In this document: positions 50,697 through 59,188 of the stretch, in pieces | Numbering within the stretch: position 1 is the first letter of the stretch | Layout of the letters: each line of letters begins with the position of its first letter | NCBI GenBank assembly: GCA_046462535.1 | Contig: JBKGVF010000015.1 | Coordinates: 1-60,244 of the forward strand | Length of the DNA: 60,244 nucleotides | Direction: 5' to 3' | Source of the DNA: JAAZCI01 sp046462535 | GTDB taxonomy: Bacteria; Pseudomonadota; Gammaproteobacteria; Cardiobacteriales; Wohlfahrtiimonadaceae | Program-made: the position numbers and the translations under genes | The notes under the pieces: generated by a model | Told to the model about the DNA's origin: nothing | What the model saw: the letters and a program-made list of their open reading frames with translations, nothing else | Database searches by the model: none

Positions 50697-51569
50697 TTAG
50701 AGATTTAAATCTTTAATCGTTTTGGCTAATAACTCAATCTTTTTCATTTGAGTAAACTCTTTTCGGTAGACTAATCCAACCTTTCGGGTTGGTACAGGTG
50801 CTTCAAAAGGCACATAGGCTAAATATTCACTTAAATGATCCTTCATTAAGGCATATTTCGGTAGCACTGAGACCTTATGTCCAGCCGCCACCACATTGCG
50901 AATGGTTTCTAAAGAGTGGTGGTGGGATTGTGAGGCATTAATCTCTTTACATTGATCTAAAACCTGATCACGGAAGCAGTGACCAATATTTAATAATAGG
51001 GGGCTATATTCATGAATCTCTTCCACAGAGATCGACTTGCGCTCTGAGAGGGGGTGCCCTTTTGGTGTTACAAGATAGAAGGGTTCCTCATATAGTTTAA
51101 TGACCTCAAGTGTTGTATCGGTGACGGGTAACGCCATGATGGCAGCATCGATCTCACCTGTTTTTAACATTGGAATGAGGTTGTCAGTCAGATTCTCATA
51201 GATATTCAGTGAGAGCTCAGGCGCTTGATCACGAAGTGAAGGGATGAATTTAGGGAGCAGATAGGGAGCGATGGTAAAGATAATCCCTAGTTTTAGGTCC
51301 CCCTCTAGTGAGTCTGAGTCGATACTTAATGACTCAAGATCATTTACTAGTTCAAAGATTTTACGGGCCATGGGCAAGGCTTCAGCACCCGCAGGAGTTA
51401 AGAGCACCTCATTCGTTGTGCGCTCAAAGAGCGTGACCCCCATTGAGTGCTCTAGATTTTTAATGCCGATTGAGAGAGCAGGCTGGGAGATAAAGCATTT
51501 TTGTGCCGCTCGCCCAAAATGTTTCTCTTCTGCAACGGCAATAAAATAACGTAATTCGTTAAGTTTCAT
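50697..51569 (-). CDS. oxyR: OxyR, LysR-type hydrogen peroxide sensor
   Basis: OxyR activates peroxide-defence genes when oxidised. From the ATG at 51569, with AGGAGA just upstream, it has 290 residues; a further ATG at 51584 lies before the ribosome binding site and is less likely. The N-terminal helix-turn-helix ends in ...ALSIGIKNLEHSMGVTLFER. The redox cysteines are Cys198 and Cys207 in GHCFRDQVLDQC, the same nine-residue spacing as Cys199 and Cys208 in E. coli. No ahpC, katG or dps is nearby. It diverges from sucA. Confidence 0.93.
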   Translation of the reverse strand: MKLNELRYFIAVAEEKHFGRAAQKCFISQPALSIGIKNLEHSMGVTLFERTTNEVLLTPAGAEALPMARKIFELVNDLESLSIDSDSLEGDLKLGIIFTIAPYLLPKFIPSLRDQAPELSLNIYENLTDNLIPMLKTGEIDAAIMALPVTDTTLEVIKLYEEPFYLVTPKGHPLSERKSISVEEIHEYSPLLLNIGHCFRDQVLDQCKEINASQSHHHSLETIRNVVAAGHKVSVLPKYALMKDHLSEYLAYVPFEAPVPTRKVGLVYRKEFTQMKKIELLAKTIKDLNL

Positions 51570-51604
51570 ACGTTCTCCTAACATATAGTATTGGTATCAT
51601 TTTT

Positions 51605-51664
51605 CTCTATAAGGAATTTTACCATATCTGGATATTTATTATGGGGATATGGTATTTTATAGAG
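51605..51664. promoter_or_regulatory. Extended dyad in the oxyR-sucA divergent region
   Basis: TACCATATC (51620-51628) pairs with GATATGGTA (51646-51654), and outer CTCTATA (51605-51611) with TATAGAG (51658-51664). The symmetry centre is near 51637. It could be an operator for a regulator such as OxyR, but no OxyR binding consensus is claimed. Confidence 0.55.
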
Positions 51665-51850
51665 AGGAGAGATTAGGGTGTTATGTAGATAGGAGGATGC
51701 CGGCAATAGAGAGGTCTAAATGGTCTGCTGTTAGAGTGATTTATGGGTCTATAAGATCTATGGAGTAGAAGAAGCAGTTGAACGTGAAAAGAAGAGTCCA
51801 CCTACTGCTGATGAAGAACCATCAAAATATTGGATATAAAGATATAAAAA

Positions 51851-54682
51851 ATGAAGCAATTTGAGAAATTCTTAGAGAATTCTGGTCTCTATGGTGCGAA
51901 TGCAGCGTACCTAGAAGATCTATATGAGTCATACTTAAAGGATAAAAGTTCCGTTAGCGAAAAGTGGCAAGAGTATTTTCGTGAGTATGCAAAATATTCT
52001 GGTGGGGATATTGCTCATGGCCCCATACGACAATCCTTTGAGGGATTACGTCGCCAGCCGACACAGCTAGAGGTAGATTATAGCGCGTCGGAGAAGCAGA
52101 CGGCAGTGTTAAGATTAATCGCAGCATATCGAAGAAGAGGGCATCAAGCAGCAGACTTATGCCCTCTTAATCTACGTGAGCGGGAGGTTATCTCCTCCTT
52201 AACGCTAGCACATCATGGATTAACAAATGCTGATCTAGATCGTGAATTTAATATCGGTGCATTGTCGAGTCGTCCACGAAAGAAGCTGCGAGATATTGTT
52301 AAGATTATGGAGAATGCATATACGCGCCATATCGGTGTTGAATATATGCATATAACCAATCCCGATGAGCGTCATTGGATTCAGAATAAGTTGGAGGTAG
52401 AGGGGGATCCGGTTGAGTTCTCTGCCGATGAGAAGCGGGAGACTTTGCGTCAACTTGTCGCTGCAGAAGGATTAGAGCGCTACCTCCATGTTCGCTATGT
52501 GGGGCAAAAGCGCTTCTCCTTAGAGGGGGGGGATGCCCTAATTCCGATGATGCATGAGCTGATCCATTGCGCCGCGAAGAAGGATGCGGAAGAGATTGTG
52601 ATTGGAATGGCTCATCGTGGTCGCCTTAATATGTTGGTTAATATCTTAGGAAAGTCTCCACAAGATCTCTTTGCAGAGTTTGAGGGGCGTCCTACCTTTG
52701 ATAAAGGCTCTGGAGATGTTAAATATCATATGGGTTTCTCATCAACAGTTGATGTTGATGGGCGTGCTGTCCATTTAGCACTCTCTTTCAACCCTTCCCA
52801 TCTAGAGGTTGTTAATCCTGTAATTGTAGGATCTGCACGGGCCCGACTTGAGCGACGGCTCTCTGAACATAAAGCGGGGTTACCCTTCAATAAGGTAATT
52901 CCCGTTCAAATTCATGGGGATGCAGCTTTTGCTGGTCAGGGTGTTGTTATGGAGACGATGCAGCTCTCAGAGGTGCGCGGCTATAGCTGTGGAGGTTCTG
53001 TTCATATTGTTATCAACAATCAGATCGGATTTACCACTTCAAACCCACTTGATGTTCGCTCTGCTACCTACTGTACAGATGTAGCAAAGATGATCCAGGC
53101 GCCGATTTTCCATGTCAATGGAGATGATCCTGAGGCGGTGAAGACGGTTATCCAATTAGCATTAGCTTATCGTCAAACATTTAATAAAGATGTTGTGATT
53201 GACCTTGTCTGTTATCGCCGTTTAGGGCATAACGAGGCGGATGAGCCGAGTGCAACACAGCCGATGATGTATGAGAAGATTAATGCTCATCCCGTTCCTT
53301 CACGTATCTATGCAGATCGTTTAATCAATGAGGGTGTGATTAGTGAGGAGGAGTATAAAGAGTATATTCGTCACTATCGGAGACGTTTAGAGACCGAAGA
53401 GAATGTCGGCTTTCAGCCGATTGAGCGCCCTGCTCACGATGGTTATGTAAAGGCTTGGAAGCATTATCTAGAGAATAAACATCTTTTTGGTACAGAGGAT
53501 GCAGTTCTTCCCGATACGACAGTGAGTGAAGAGCAGATTCTGCGTCTAACGAAAGCCATGAATGAGATCCCTAAAGGGGTAGCGTTACACCCTAGAGTCC
53601 AACGTATCCATGAAAATCGCTATAAAATGGGTATTGGCGCCATGCCGATGGATTGGGGGTTTGCAGAGATTATGGCCTATGCCACTCTATTAGATGATGG
53701 CTATCCGGTGCGTTTATCGGGACAAGATTCTCGTCGGGGCACGTTCTTCCATCGCCATGCTGTCTATTACAACCAAAAAGATGGCTTATGCCATATTCCA
53801 TTAGAGCATTTACGGGAGGGGCAGCCTAAATTCACTGTCATTGATTCGATTTTATCGGAGTTTGCTGTACTCGGATTTGAGTATGGTTACGCAACGGCAG
53901 AGCCTAACTCACTAGTGATATGGGAAGCTCAGTTCGGGGACTTTGTAAATGGAGCCCAGGTTGTTATTGATCAGTTTATTGCATCGGGAGAGACTAAGTG
54001 GCGTCGATTAAATGGTCTAGTACTCCTCCTACCCCATGGGTATGAGGGGCAGGGGCCAGAGCATTCATCCGCGCGACCTGAACGTTTCTTAGAGCTTTGC
54101 GCTGAAAATAATATGAGTGTTGTTGTTCCTACAACGCCAGCACAAGCATTCCATATGTTCCGCCGTCAGATGCTACAGGATTATCGAAAGCCACTTATCT
54201 GTATGTCTCCTAAGAGCCTTCTCCGTCACCGTCAAGCCATTAGTGAAATTAAAGATTTAACTGAAGGGCGATTCCAACCGGTGATTCCAGAGGTAGAAGA
54301 GATAGCAGATGAGCAGGTTAGCTCTGTTGTCATCAGTGTTGGCAAGATCTATTACGATTTAGTGAATGAGCGGGCAGCACGGGAAGATAACAAGCATGCG
54401 CTGATTCGCTTAGAGGAGATCTATCCATTCCCCAGTAGATTGCTCCACGAGGCTGTTTCAAAGTATAGCAATGCAACCGAGATTATCTTTTGTCAGGATG
54501 AGCCTCGAAATCAGGGTTACGCTAACTTTGTGCGGGATTATCTCGAAGAGCTTTTTGCTGATCGATATCAGATTCGTTTTGTGACCCGTCCTGCAGCAGC
54601 AGCTCCTGCTGTTGGTTATAACAGTAAACATATTGAGCAACAGCGAGCGCTGATTGAGCAAGTATTTCAGCCAGCCCAATAA
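51851..54682 (+). CDS. sucA: 2-oxoglutarate dehydrogenase E1 component SucA
   Basis: SucA decarboxylates 2-oxoglutarate with thiamine diphosphate. The 943-residue protein starts with the family N-terminal segment LYGANAAYLEDLYESYLKD (in part), and has GMAHRGRLNML, HGDAAFAGQGVVMET and NNQIGFTTS for cofactor binding, then PEHSSARPERFL in the C-terminal half. It is 35 bp upstream of sucB and clearly cotranscribed with sucB and lpdA. No ribosome binding site is evident before the ATG, which is unusual in this window. Confidence 0.98.
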   Translation: MKQFEKFLENSGLYGANAAYLEDLYESYLKDKSSVSEKWQEYFREYAKYSGGDIAHGPIRQSFEGLRRQPTQLEVDYSASEKQTAVLRLIAAYRRRGHQAADLCPLNLREREVISSLTLAHHGLTNADLDREFNIGALSSRPRKKLRDIVKIMENAYTRHIGVEYMHITNPDERHWIQNKLEVEGDPVEFSADEKRETLRQLVAAEGLERYLHVRYVGQKRFSLEGGDALIPMMHELIHCAAKKDAEEIVIGMAHRGRLNMLVNILGKSPQDLFAEFEGRPTFDKGSGDVKYHMGFSSTVDVDGRAVHLALSFNPSHLEVVNPVIVGSARARLERRLSEHKAGLPFNKVIPVQIHGDAAFAGQGVVMETMQLSEVRGYSCGGSVHIVINNQIGFTTSNPLDVRSATYCTDVAKMIQAPIFHVNGDDPEAVKTVIQLALAYRQTFNKDVVIDLVCYRRLGHNEADEPSATQPMMYEKINAHPVPSRIYADRLINEGVISEEEYKEYIRHYRRRLETEENVGFQPIERPAHDGYVKAWKHYLENKHLFGTEDAVLPDTTVSEEQILRLTKAMNEIPKGVALHPRVQRIHENRYKMGIGAMPMDWGFAEIMAYATLLDDGYPVRLSGQDSRRGTFFHRHAVYYNQKDGLCHIPLEHLREGQPKFTVIDSILSEFAVLGFEYGYATAEPNSLVIWEAQFGDFVNGAQVVIDQFIASGETKWRRLNGLVLLLPHGYEGQGPEHSSARPERFLELCAENNMSVVVPTTPAQAFHMFRRQMLQDYRKPLICMSPKSLLRHRQAISEIKDLTEGRFQPVIPEVEEIADEQVSSVVISVGKIYYDLVNERAAREDNKHALIRLEEIYPFPSRLLHEAVSKYSNATEIIFCQDEPRNQGYANFVRDYLEELFADRYQIRFVTRPAAAAPAVGYNSKHIEQQRALIEQVFQPAQ

Positions 54683-54717
54683 AAACTAAAGAAGAACAAT
54701 TAAAGGAGTGATCATTC

Positions 54718-56220
54718 ATGAGTAAAGAAATTAAAGTTCCTGTCCTACCCGAGTCGGTTGCTGATGCAACATTAGCTACATGGCATAAGTCAGTTGGTGA
54801 TTATGTAGAAGAGGGAGAAAACCTTGTCGATCTCGAGACGGATAAGGTAATGCTGGAGGTGCCTGCTATCGTCAGTGGGGTTATTAAAGAGATTTTAGTT
54901 GAAGCGGGGAGTGATGTAACCGAAGGGACATTATTAGCAATAATTGAGGAGGGGGATGGGGAAGAGGTGGGGCTTGAGCAGAAGCCTGAAACTTCAAGCA
55001 GTAGTGCTGAGGAGTTAGCGATTACTGTTCCTGTCTTACCTGAATCAGTAGCTGATGCAACGGTAGCTGCGTGGCATAAGTCGGTTGGTGATTATGTGGA
55101 AGAGGGAGAAAACCTTGTCGATCTTGAGACCGATAAAGTTATGTTAGAAGTGCCCGCAAAGGTTGGGGGGATTATTACGGCTCTTAAGGCTGAGGTGGGA
55201 ACGGATGTCACTGAAGGAACACTCTTAGCATTAATTGCACCTCAAGAAGCACCGACTCCGACTGAGACGCCAGATACCTCTAACCAGGAGGGGGTGACGA
55301 GCAGCATACCACCTATGTCACCTACAGTACGCCGTTTAGTAGAGGAGCATAATCTTGATATTACCCAGATTCCCGCTACAGGACGTAATGGGCGTCATAT
55401 TAAAGCAGATATTGAACAGTATATAGCAGAGCAGAAGGAGGCACCTAAAGCAGCTGCTACACCATCCTCTAGTGGTGAAAGTGAGGTGACTGCTTCGACG
55501 CCAAGAGCGATTCCAGCAGGTCGTCACGAAGAGCGGGTTCCAATGACACGCTTGCGTGCTCGTATTGCAGAGCGTCTATTAGAGGCGAGCAACTCAACAG
55601 CAATGTTAACCACCTTTAACGAAGTCAATATGCGAGCGGTAATGGAGATGCGTAAGGCATATCAAGATCGCTTTACTGAGAAGCATGGTGTTCGTTTAGG
55701 TTTTATGTCCTTCTTTGTTAAGGCAGCGGTTGAAGCACTGAAAAAATATCCCTCCGTAAATGCATCGATCGATGGTAATGATATTATCTACCACGGTTAT
55801 TTCGATATTGGTATTGCGGTCTCATCACCACGAGGTTTGGTAGTTCCTATTATTCGAGATGCAGATCAACTTAGCTTTGCTGAGATAGAGCAGCAGATCA
55901 TTGAGTATGCAACTAAGGCACGCGAAGGAACTTTAACCATCGAAGAGATGACAGGAGGAACCTTTACGATCACCAATGGTGGTGTTTTCGGTTCCATGAT
56001 GTCAACACCGATTATTAACCCCCCACAAAGTGGGATTTTAGGTATGCACCGTACCTATGAGCGGCCCATTGTTGAAAATGGTGAAATTATCAGTGCACCA
56101 ATGATGTATCTTGCCCACTCTTATGACCATCGTATTATTGATGGAAAAGAGGCGGTCTCCTTCTTAGTGGCCATTAAAGAGGCGCTTGAAGATCCTGCAA
56201 GTATGTTATTAGAGCTTTAA
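54718..56220 (+). CDS. sucB: 2-oxoglutarate dehydrogenase E2 (SucB) with two lipoyl domains
   Basis: SucB transfers succinyl groups from E1 to coenzyme A. The 500 residues hold lipoyl domain 1 (about 3-78, Lys43 in LETDKVMLEV), an acidic linker, lipoyl domain 2 (about 102-175, Lys140 in the same motif), a Pro/Thr linker, the E3-binding domain (about 200-236 with SPTVRRLVEE and ATGRNGRH) and the catalytic domain with DHRIIDGKEA near the end. E. coli SucB has one lipoyl domain. The two here are almost identical, including PVLPESVADAT and KSVGDYVEEGENLVDLETDKVM. A strong AAAGGAG precedes the ATG. Confidence 0.96.
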   Translation: MSKEIKVPVLPESVADATLATWHKSVGDYVEEGENLVDLETDKVMLEVPAIVSGVIKEILVEAGSDVTEGTLLAIIEEGDGEEVGLEQKPETSSSSAEELAITVPVLPESVADATVAAWHKSVGDYVEEGENLVDLETDKVMLEVPAKVGGIITALKAEVGTDVTEGTLLALIAPQEAPTPTETPDTSNQEGVTSSIPPMSPTVRRLVEEHNLDITQIPATGRNGRHIKADIEQYIAEQKEAPKAAATPSSSGESEVTASTPRAIPAGRHEERVPMTRLRARIAERLLEASNSTAMLTTFNEVNMRAVMEMRKAYQDRFTEKHGVRLGFMSFFVKAAVEALKKYPSVNASIDGNDIIYHGYFDIGIAVSSPRGLVVPIIRDADQLSFAEIEQQIIEYATKAREGTLTIEEMTGGTFTITNGGVFGSMMSTPIINPPQSGILGMHRTYERPIVENGEIISAPMMYLAHSYDHRIIDGKEAVSFLVAIKEALEDPASMLLEL

Positions 56221-56234
56221 GGAGGAGCGATAAA

Positions 56235-57665
56235 ATGGCAAAAAAAGAGTTTGATGTAATTGTAATTGGGGGAGGCCCTGCAGGGTATGTCTCTGCGATC
56301 CGTGCCGCACAGCTTGGGCTAGAAGTGGCATGTGTTGAGATGTGGCTTACTGATGACCAGAAGCCAAAACTGGGGGGGACGTGCTTAAATGTTGGCTGTA
56401 TTCCTTCTAAGGCCCTCTTAGAGTCTTCTGAGTATTACTTTAATGCTAAGCGAAACTTTGAGAATCATGGTATTACGACTGGGGATCTCTCGATCGATAT
56501 TGCCAAGATGGTGAGCAATAAAGATAAAACAGTGGATGAGCTAACATCGGGTATTGCGCAGCTATTTCAAGCCAATGGAATTACATTAATTTCTGGTAAG
56601 GGGAAGCTATTTGCACAAAATCGGGTTGAAGTGACTGATCATGAAGGGAATGTTACGGAATATTATGGGCATGATGTTGTGCTCGCTACAGGATCGACCC
56701 CTATTAATCTTCCGATGGCCGCGATTGATGGTGAGCGCATTATTGATTCAGAAGGGGCACTTAGTTTAACAGAAGTTCCAAAGCGTCTAGGTGTGATTGG
56801 TGGTGGTGTGATTGGCTTAGAGATGGGAACGGTTTGGTCCCGTTTAGGATCAGAAGTCGTTATCTTTGAGGCGCTCGATAAGTTTTTACCTGCCGCTGAT
56901 GACGCTATATCACGAGAAGCTGCACGTCAGTTCCGCGCTCAAGGTTTAGATATTCGAACAGGTGCCGTGGTTACCGCAACTGAAAGTGATGGTAAGCATG
57001 TCAAGCTACAGTATGAGGATGCCAACGGCAAATATGATGAGACATTTGATTATCTATTGGTAGCTGTAGGTCGTAAGCCGGTTACAGAGGATCTTGCTGA
57101 TGACTCTGTTGATCTACTAATGGATGGAGATTTTGTCCATGTAGATGAAGAGTGCAAAACCAATCTACCGGGTGTTTGGGCAATTGGTGATATCGTTCGA
57201 GGCCCCATGTTAGCCCATAAGGGTTCTGAAGAGGGTATTGCTGTAGCGGAGCGGATTGCCGGTGAATATGCACGTGTCAATTATGGGGCGATCCCCTCTG
57301 TCATCTATACTGATCCGGAAATTGCCTGGATTGGAAAGAGTGAGGAGTGTTGTAAACAGGAGGGAATTGAGATTAAGGTAGGGCAATTCTCTTTTGCCGC
57401 TTCAGGGCGTGCTAAGGCGATGAATCGTGCGAGTGGCTTTGTTAAAATCATAGCTGAGGCAGAGAGTGATCGTCTCTTGGGGATGCACATTATAGGCCCT
57501 CAAGCGTCAGAGCTGATTCATGAAGCAGCGTTAGTGTTGGAGTATGAAGGATGTGCAGAGGATATTGCCCGTACGATGCATGCGCATCCTACTTTAGCCG
57601 AAGCTGTGCGTGAGGCAGCTCTTGCTGTCGATAAGCGAGCGCTCCATATGGTAAATCGCAAATAG
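56235..57665 (+). CDS. lpdA: Dihydrolipoamide dehydrogenase (E3)
   Basis: E3 reoxidises the lipoyl groups using FAD and NAD. The 476-residue protein has the FAD motif VIGGGPAGY at 10-18, the redox-active disulfide in GGTCLNVGCIPSK (Cys50 and Cys55), the NAD motif GVIGGGVIGLEMG, the second FAD site WAIGDIVRGPMLAHK, and the C-terminal HAHPTLAEA with the catalytic histidine. A GGAGGAG site lies directly between sucB and this gene. Confidence 0.98.
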   Translation: MAKKEFDVIVIGGGPAGYVSAIRAAQLGLEVACVEMWLTDDQKPKLGGTCLNVGCIPSKALLESSEYYFNAKRNFENHGITTGDLSIDIAKMVSNKDKTVDELTSGIAQLFQANGITLISGKGKLFAQNRVEVTDHEGNVTEYYGHDVVLATGSTPINLPMAAIDGERIIDSEGALSLTEVPKRLGVIGGGVIGLEMGTVWSRLGSEVVIFEALDKFLPAADDAISREAARQFRAQGLDIRTGAVVTATESDGKHVKLQYEDANGKYDETFDYLLVAVGRKPVTEDLADDSVDLLMDGDFVHVDEECKTNLPGVWAIGDIVRGPMLAHKGSEEGIAVAERIAGEYARVNYGAIPSVIYTDPEIAWIGKSEECCKQEGIEIKVGQFSFAASGRAKAMNRASGFVKIIAEAESDRLLGMHIIGPQASELIHEAALVLEYEGCAEDIARTMHAHPTLAEAVREAALAVDKRALHMVNRK

Positions 57666-57676
57666 GAAGGTGCTTA

Positions 57677-57706
57677 ATTAGGTTAATCGCCCTCGATTAA
57701 CCTAAT
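57677..57706 (+). terminator. Hairpin after lpdA
   Basis: A perfect 13-bp stem (57677-57689 with 57694-57706) with a 4-base loop lies 11 bp past the lpdA stop. It has no T run, so it may be a factor-dependent terminator or a 3' protective stem. Confidence 0.6.
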
Positions 57707-57796
57707 CTTCTGCGGTATAAATCAGCCCCTTACCTAAGTGTGTGACTCAAAAAGAGGGTGTGCACAATAATCGGGCAGAAAAAGTATCGTTTTAGT

Positions 57797-57825
57797 TTGA
57801 CAGAGAGTGGTATTCTCAGTAATAT
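57797..57825 (+). promoter_or_regulatory. Promoter of tRNA-Glu
   Basis: A perfect -35 TTGACA (57797-57802) is 17 bp from a -10-like TAATAT (57820-57825), about 60 bp before the tRNA. Confidence 0.7.
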
Positions 57826-57885
57826 ACAAATCCTACTTAGTTCAGAGGGGAATTAAAAGCTTAACGAACGGGAGTAGAACAACTT

Positions 57886-57960
57886 GTCCCTATCGTCTAG
57901 TGGTTAGGACACCGCCCTTTCACGGCGGCAACCGGGGTTCGAATCCCCGTAGGGACGCCA
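57886..57960 (+). tRNA. tRNA-Glu (anticodon UUC)
   Basis: The 75-nt sequence starts GTCCCTATCGTCTAG, has the anticodon loop CTTTCAC and T arm GGTTCGAATCC, and ends with encoded CCA (GCCA). The acceptor stem GTCCCTA/TAGGGAC is complete. Confidence 0.97.
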
Positions 57961-57967
57961 TACCAGT

Positions 57968-58005
57968 AAAGCCTGCTATCAGTATCGATAGCAGGCTTTT
58001 TCTTT
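57968..58005 (+). terminator. tRNA-Glu terminator
   Basis: A perfect 13-bp stem (57968-57980 with 57987-57999) is followed by a T-rich run. It is also the only candidate for the end of the convergent LysR gene. Confidence 0.92.
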
Positions 58006-58036
58006 GAGATGGTTTTATTGAATGGTTCTCTTACAC

Positions 58037-58933
58037 CTATCTCAGACGGGTCATTTGTGGATGATAGTTTTGTATCATTTTTGCTAGGGTAGGGTTTTTA
58101 TTGTGACGATTCCACACAAGCTCGAGATCAAATGTGATCGAGAGTTCGGGAATTGAGTGAAAAGTGACATTGTAGGTATTTAAGTATTTTGCTACTGCAG
58201 GTGCAAAGGTGTAACCAAACCCTGCCGATACTAGACTTAACATAGCATTGTAGTTGTTAGCATGGTGAATAACTTCTGGTGCAAAATTTAAGCGCTTTAA
58301 CTCATCCTCTACCAGTTTATAGAGATGGTATGAGGGGCTCTCTTCGGCCCAGATGAAGTCACTTGTTAATAGATCTGTTAAGGTTTCAGGAGGATCGATG
58401 GCAAGTAAGCTGCCATTTGGTGTAGCCAGTAACATTCGCTCTTTATAGAGGAATCGGTTAATCAGATCGGGATCCTCTTCGGGGCAGCTAAAGAGAAAGC
58501 CAATATCGAGTCTCCCCTCCCGAAGGGCCATCAGTTGTTGAGCAGAGTTGAGTGTTGAGATATGGAGGTTAATTTCAGGATTTCTCTTATGGAAGCTTGC
58601 AAGATATTGTTGCACTTCATTGAGCCACAGATGTTGTGGCGTTACACCTACTTTGAGGCTGCCTCTCTCCCCACGGTCTGCTTTGATGGCGGCAACTTTA
58701 GCCTGCTCCATCTGCTTTAAAATGTGTTGTGCATCATTATAGAATTGTCGCCCTGCAGGGGTCAGCTGTACCCCTCGTGAGTGTCGCTCAAATAGGGCCA
58801 CCGATAAGCTCTCTTCTAAGTTTTGAATCTGTCTCGTTAATGCAGGTTGAGTGATATAGAGTGAGCGAGAGGCAGCAGCAAAGCTACCTAACTCCGCAAT
58901 GGTTGTAAAATAGCGCAATTGGCGTGGTTCCAT
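58037..58933 (-). CDS. LysR-type transcriptional regulator
   Basis: The 298-residue protein has a LysR winged helix at the N-terminus (RQLRYFTTIAELGSFAAASRSLYITQPALTRQI, given in part) and a substrate-binding domain (about 90-298). It is divergent from cioA with 255 bp between, which suggests that it may control the bd oxidase, but this is context only. The effector-binding region shows no motif that points to a ligand. The general pattern is the CbbR/BenM/CatM type. Confidence 0.88.
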   Translation of the reverse strand: MEPRQLRYFTTIAELGSFAAASRSLYITQPALTRQIQNLEESLSVALFERHSRGVQLTPAGRQFYNDAQHILKQMEQAKVAAIKADRGERGSLKVGVTPQHLWLNEVQQYLASFHKRNPEINLHISTLNSAQQLMALREGRLDIGFLFSCPEEDPDLINRFLYKERMLLATPNGSLLAIDPPETLTDLLTSDFIWAEESPSYHLYKLVEDELKRLNFAPEVIHHANNYNAMLSLVSAGFGYTFAPAVAKYLNTYNVTFHSIPELSITFDLELVWNRHNKNPTLAKMIQNYHPQMTRLR

Positions 58934-59188
58934 TCTTCTCTCATCCCCTTAACACAAACACTCTGATCTCCTATTATAGGGATTATTTTGTAAACCCTTC
59001 CTTTAATTTGTAAATATCGATAGTAAATAGGCATAGGACCGAGAACTTAATACTATTGTTATCCAAAAATTAGCTCTGTTAGCATGATGAGGTAATAGTT
59101 GAGTGGGTGCGCACCTTCTACTTCTAGCAGCGAGTCCAGAGAGATCTCTCTGGTTGATGGATATTTTTGCTCTCTTGAAGGTGGAAAC
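58934..59188. promoter_or_regulatory. Divergent lysR-cioA promoter region with palindromes
   Basis: The gap contains GGTGCGCACC (59106-59115) and the 18-bp perfect palindrome CCAGAGAGATCTCTCTGG (59136-59153) before cioA, and a pair of TTTGTAAA-like motifs near 58987-59012 that could be LysR-type T-N11-A boxes. Which element is functional is unknown. Confidence 0.5.

Noticed and set aside
51697..51768. 23-codon frame before sucA
   Set aside because: The GGAGG directly touches its ATG, too close for initiation, and no feature of a leader peptide is present.
57807..58007. 66-codon frame across tRNA-Glu
   Set aside because: It runs through the tRNA and its terminator and has no coding signature.
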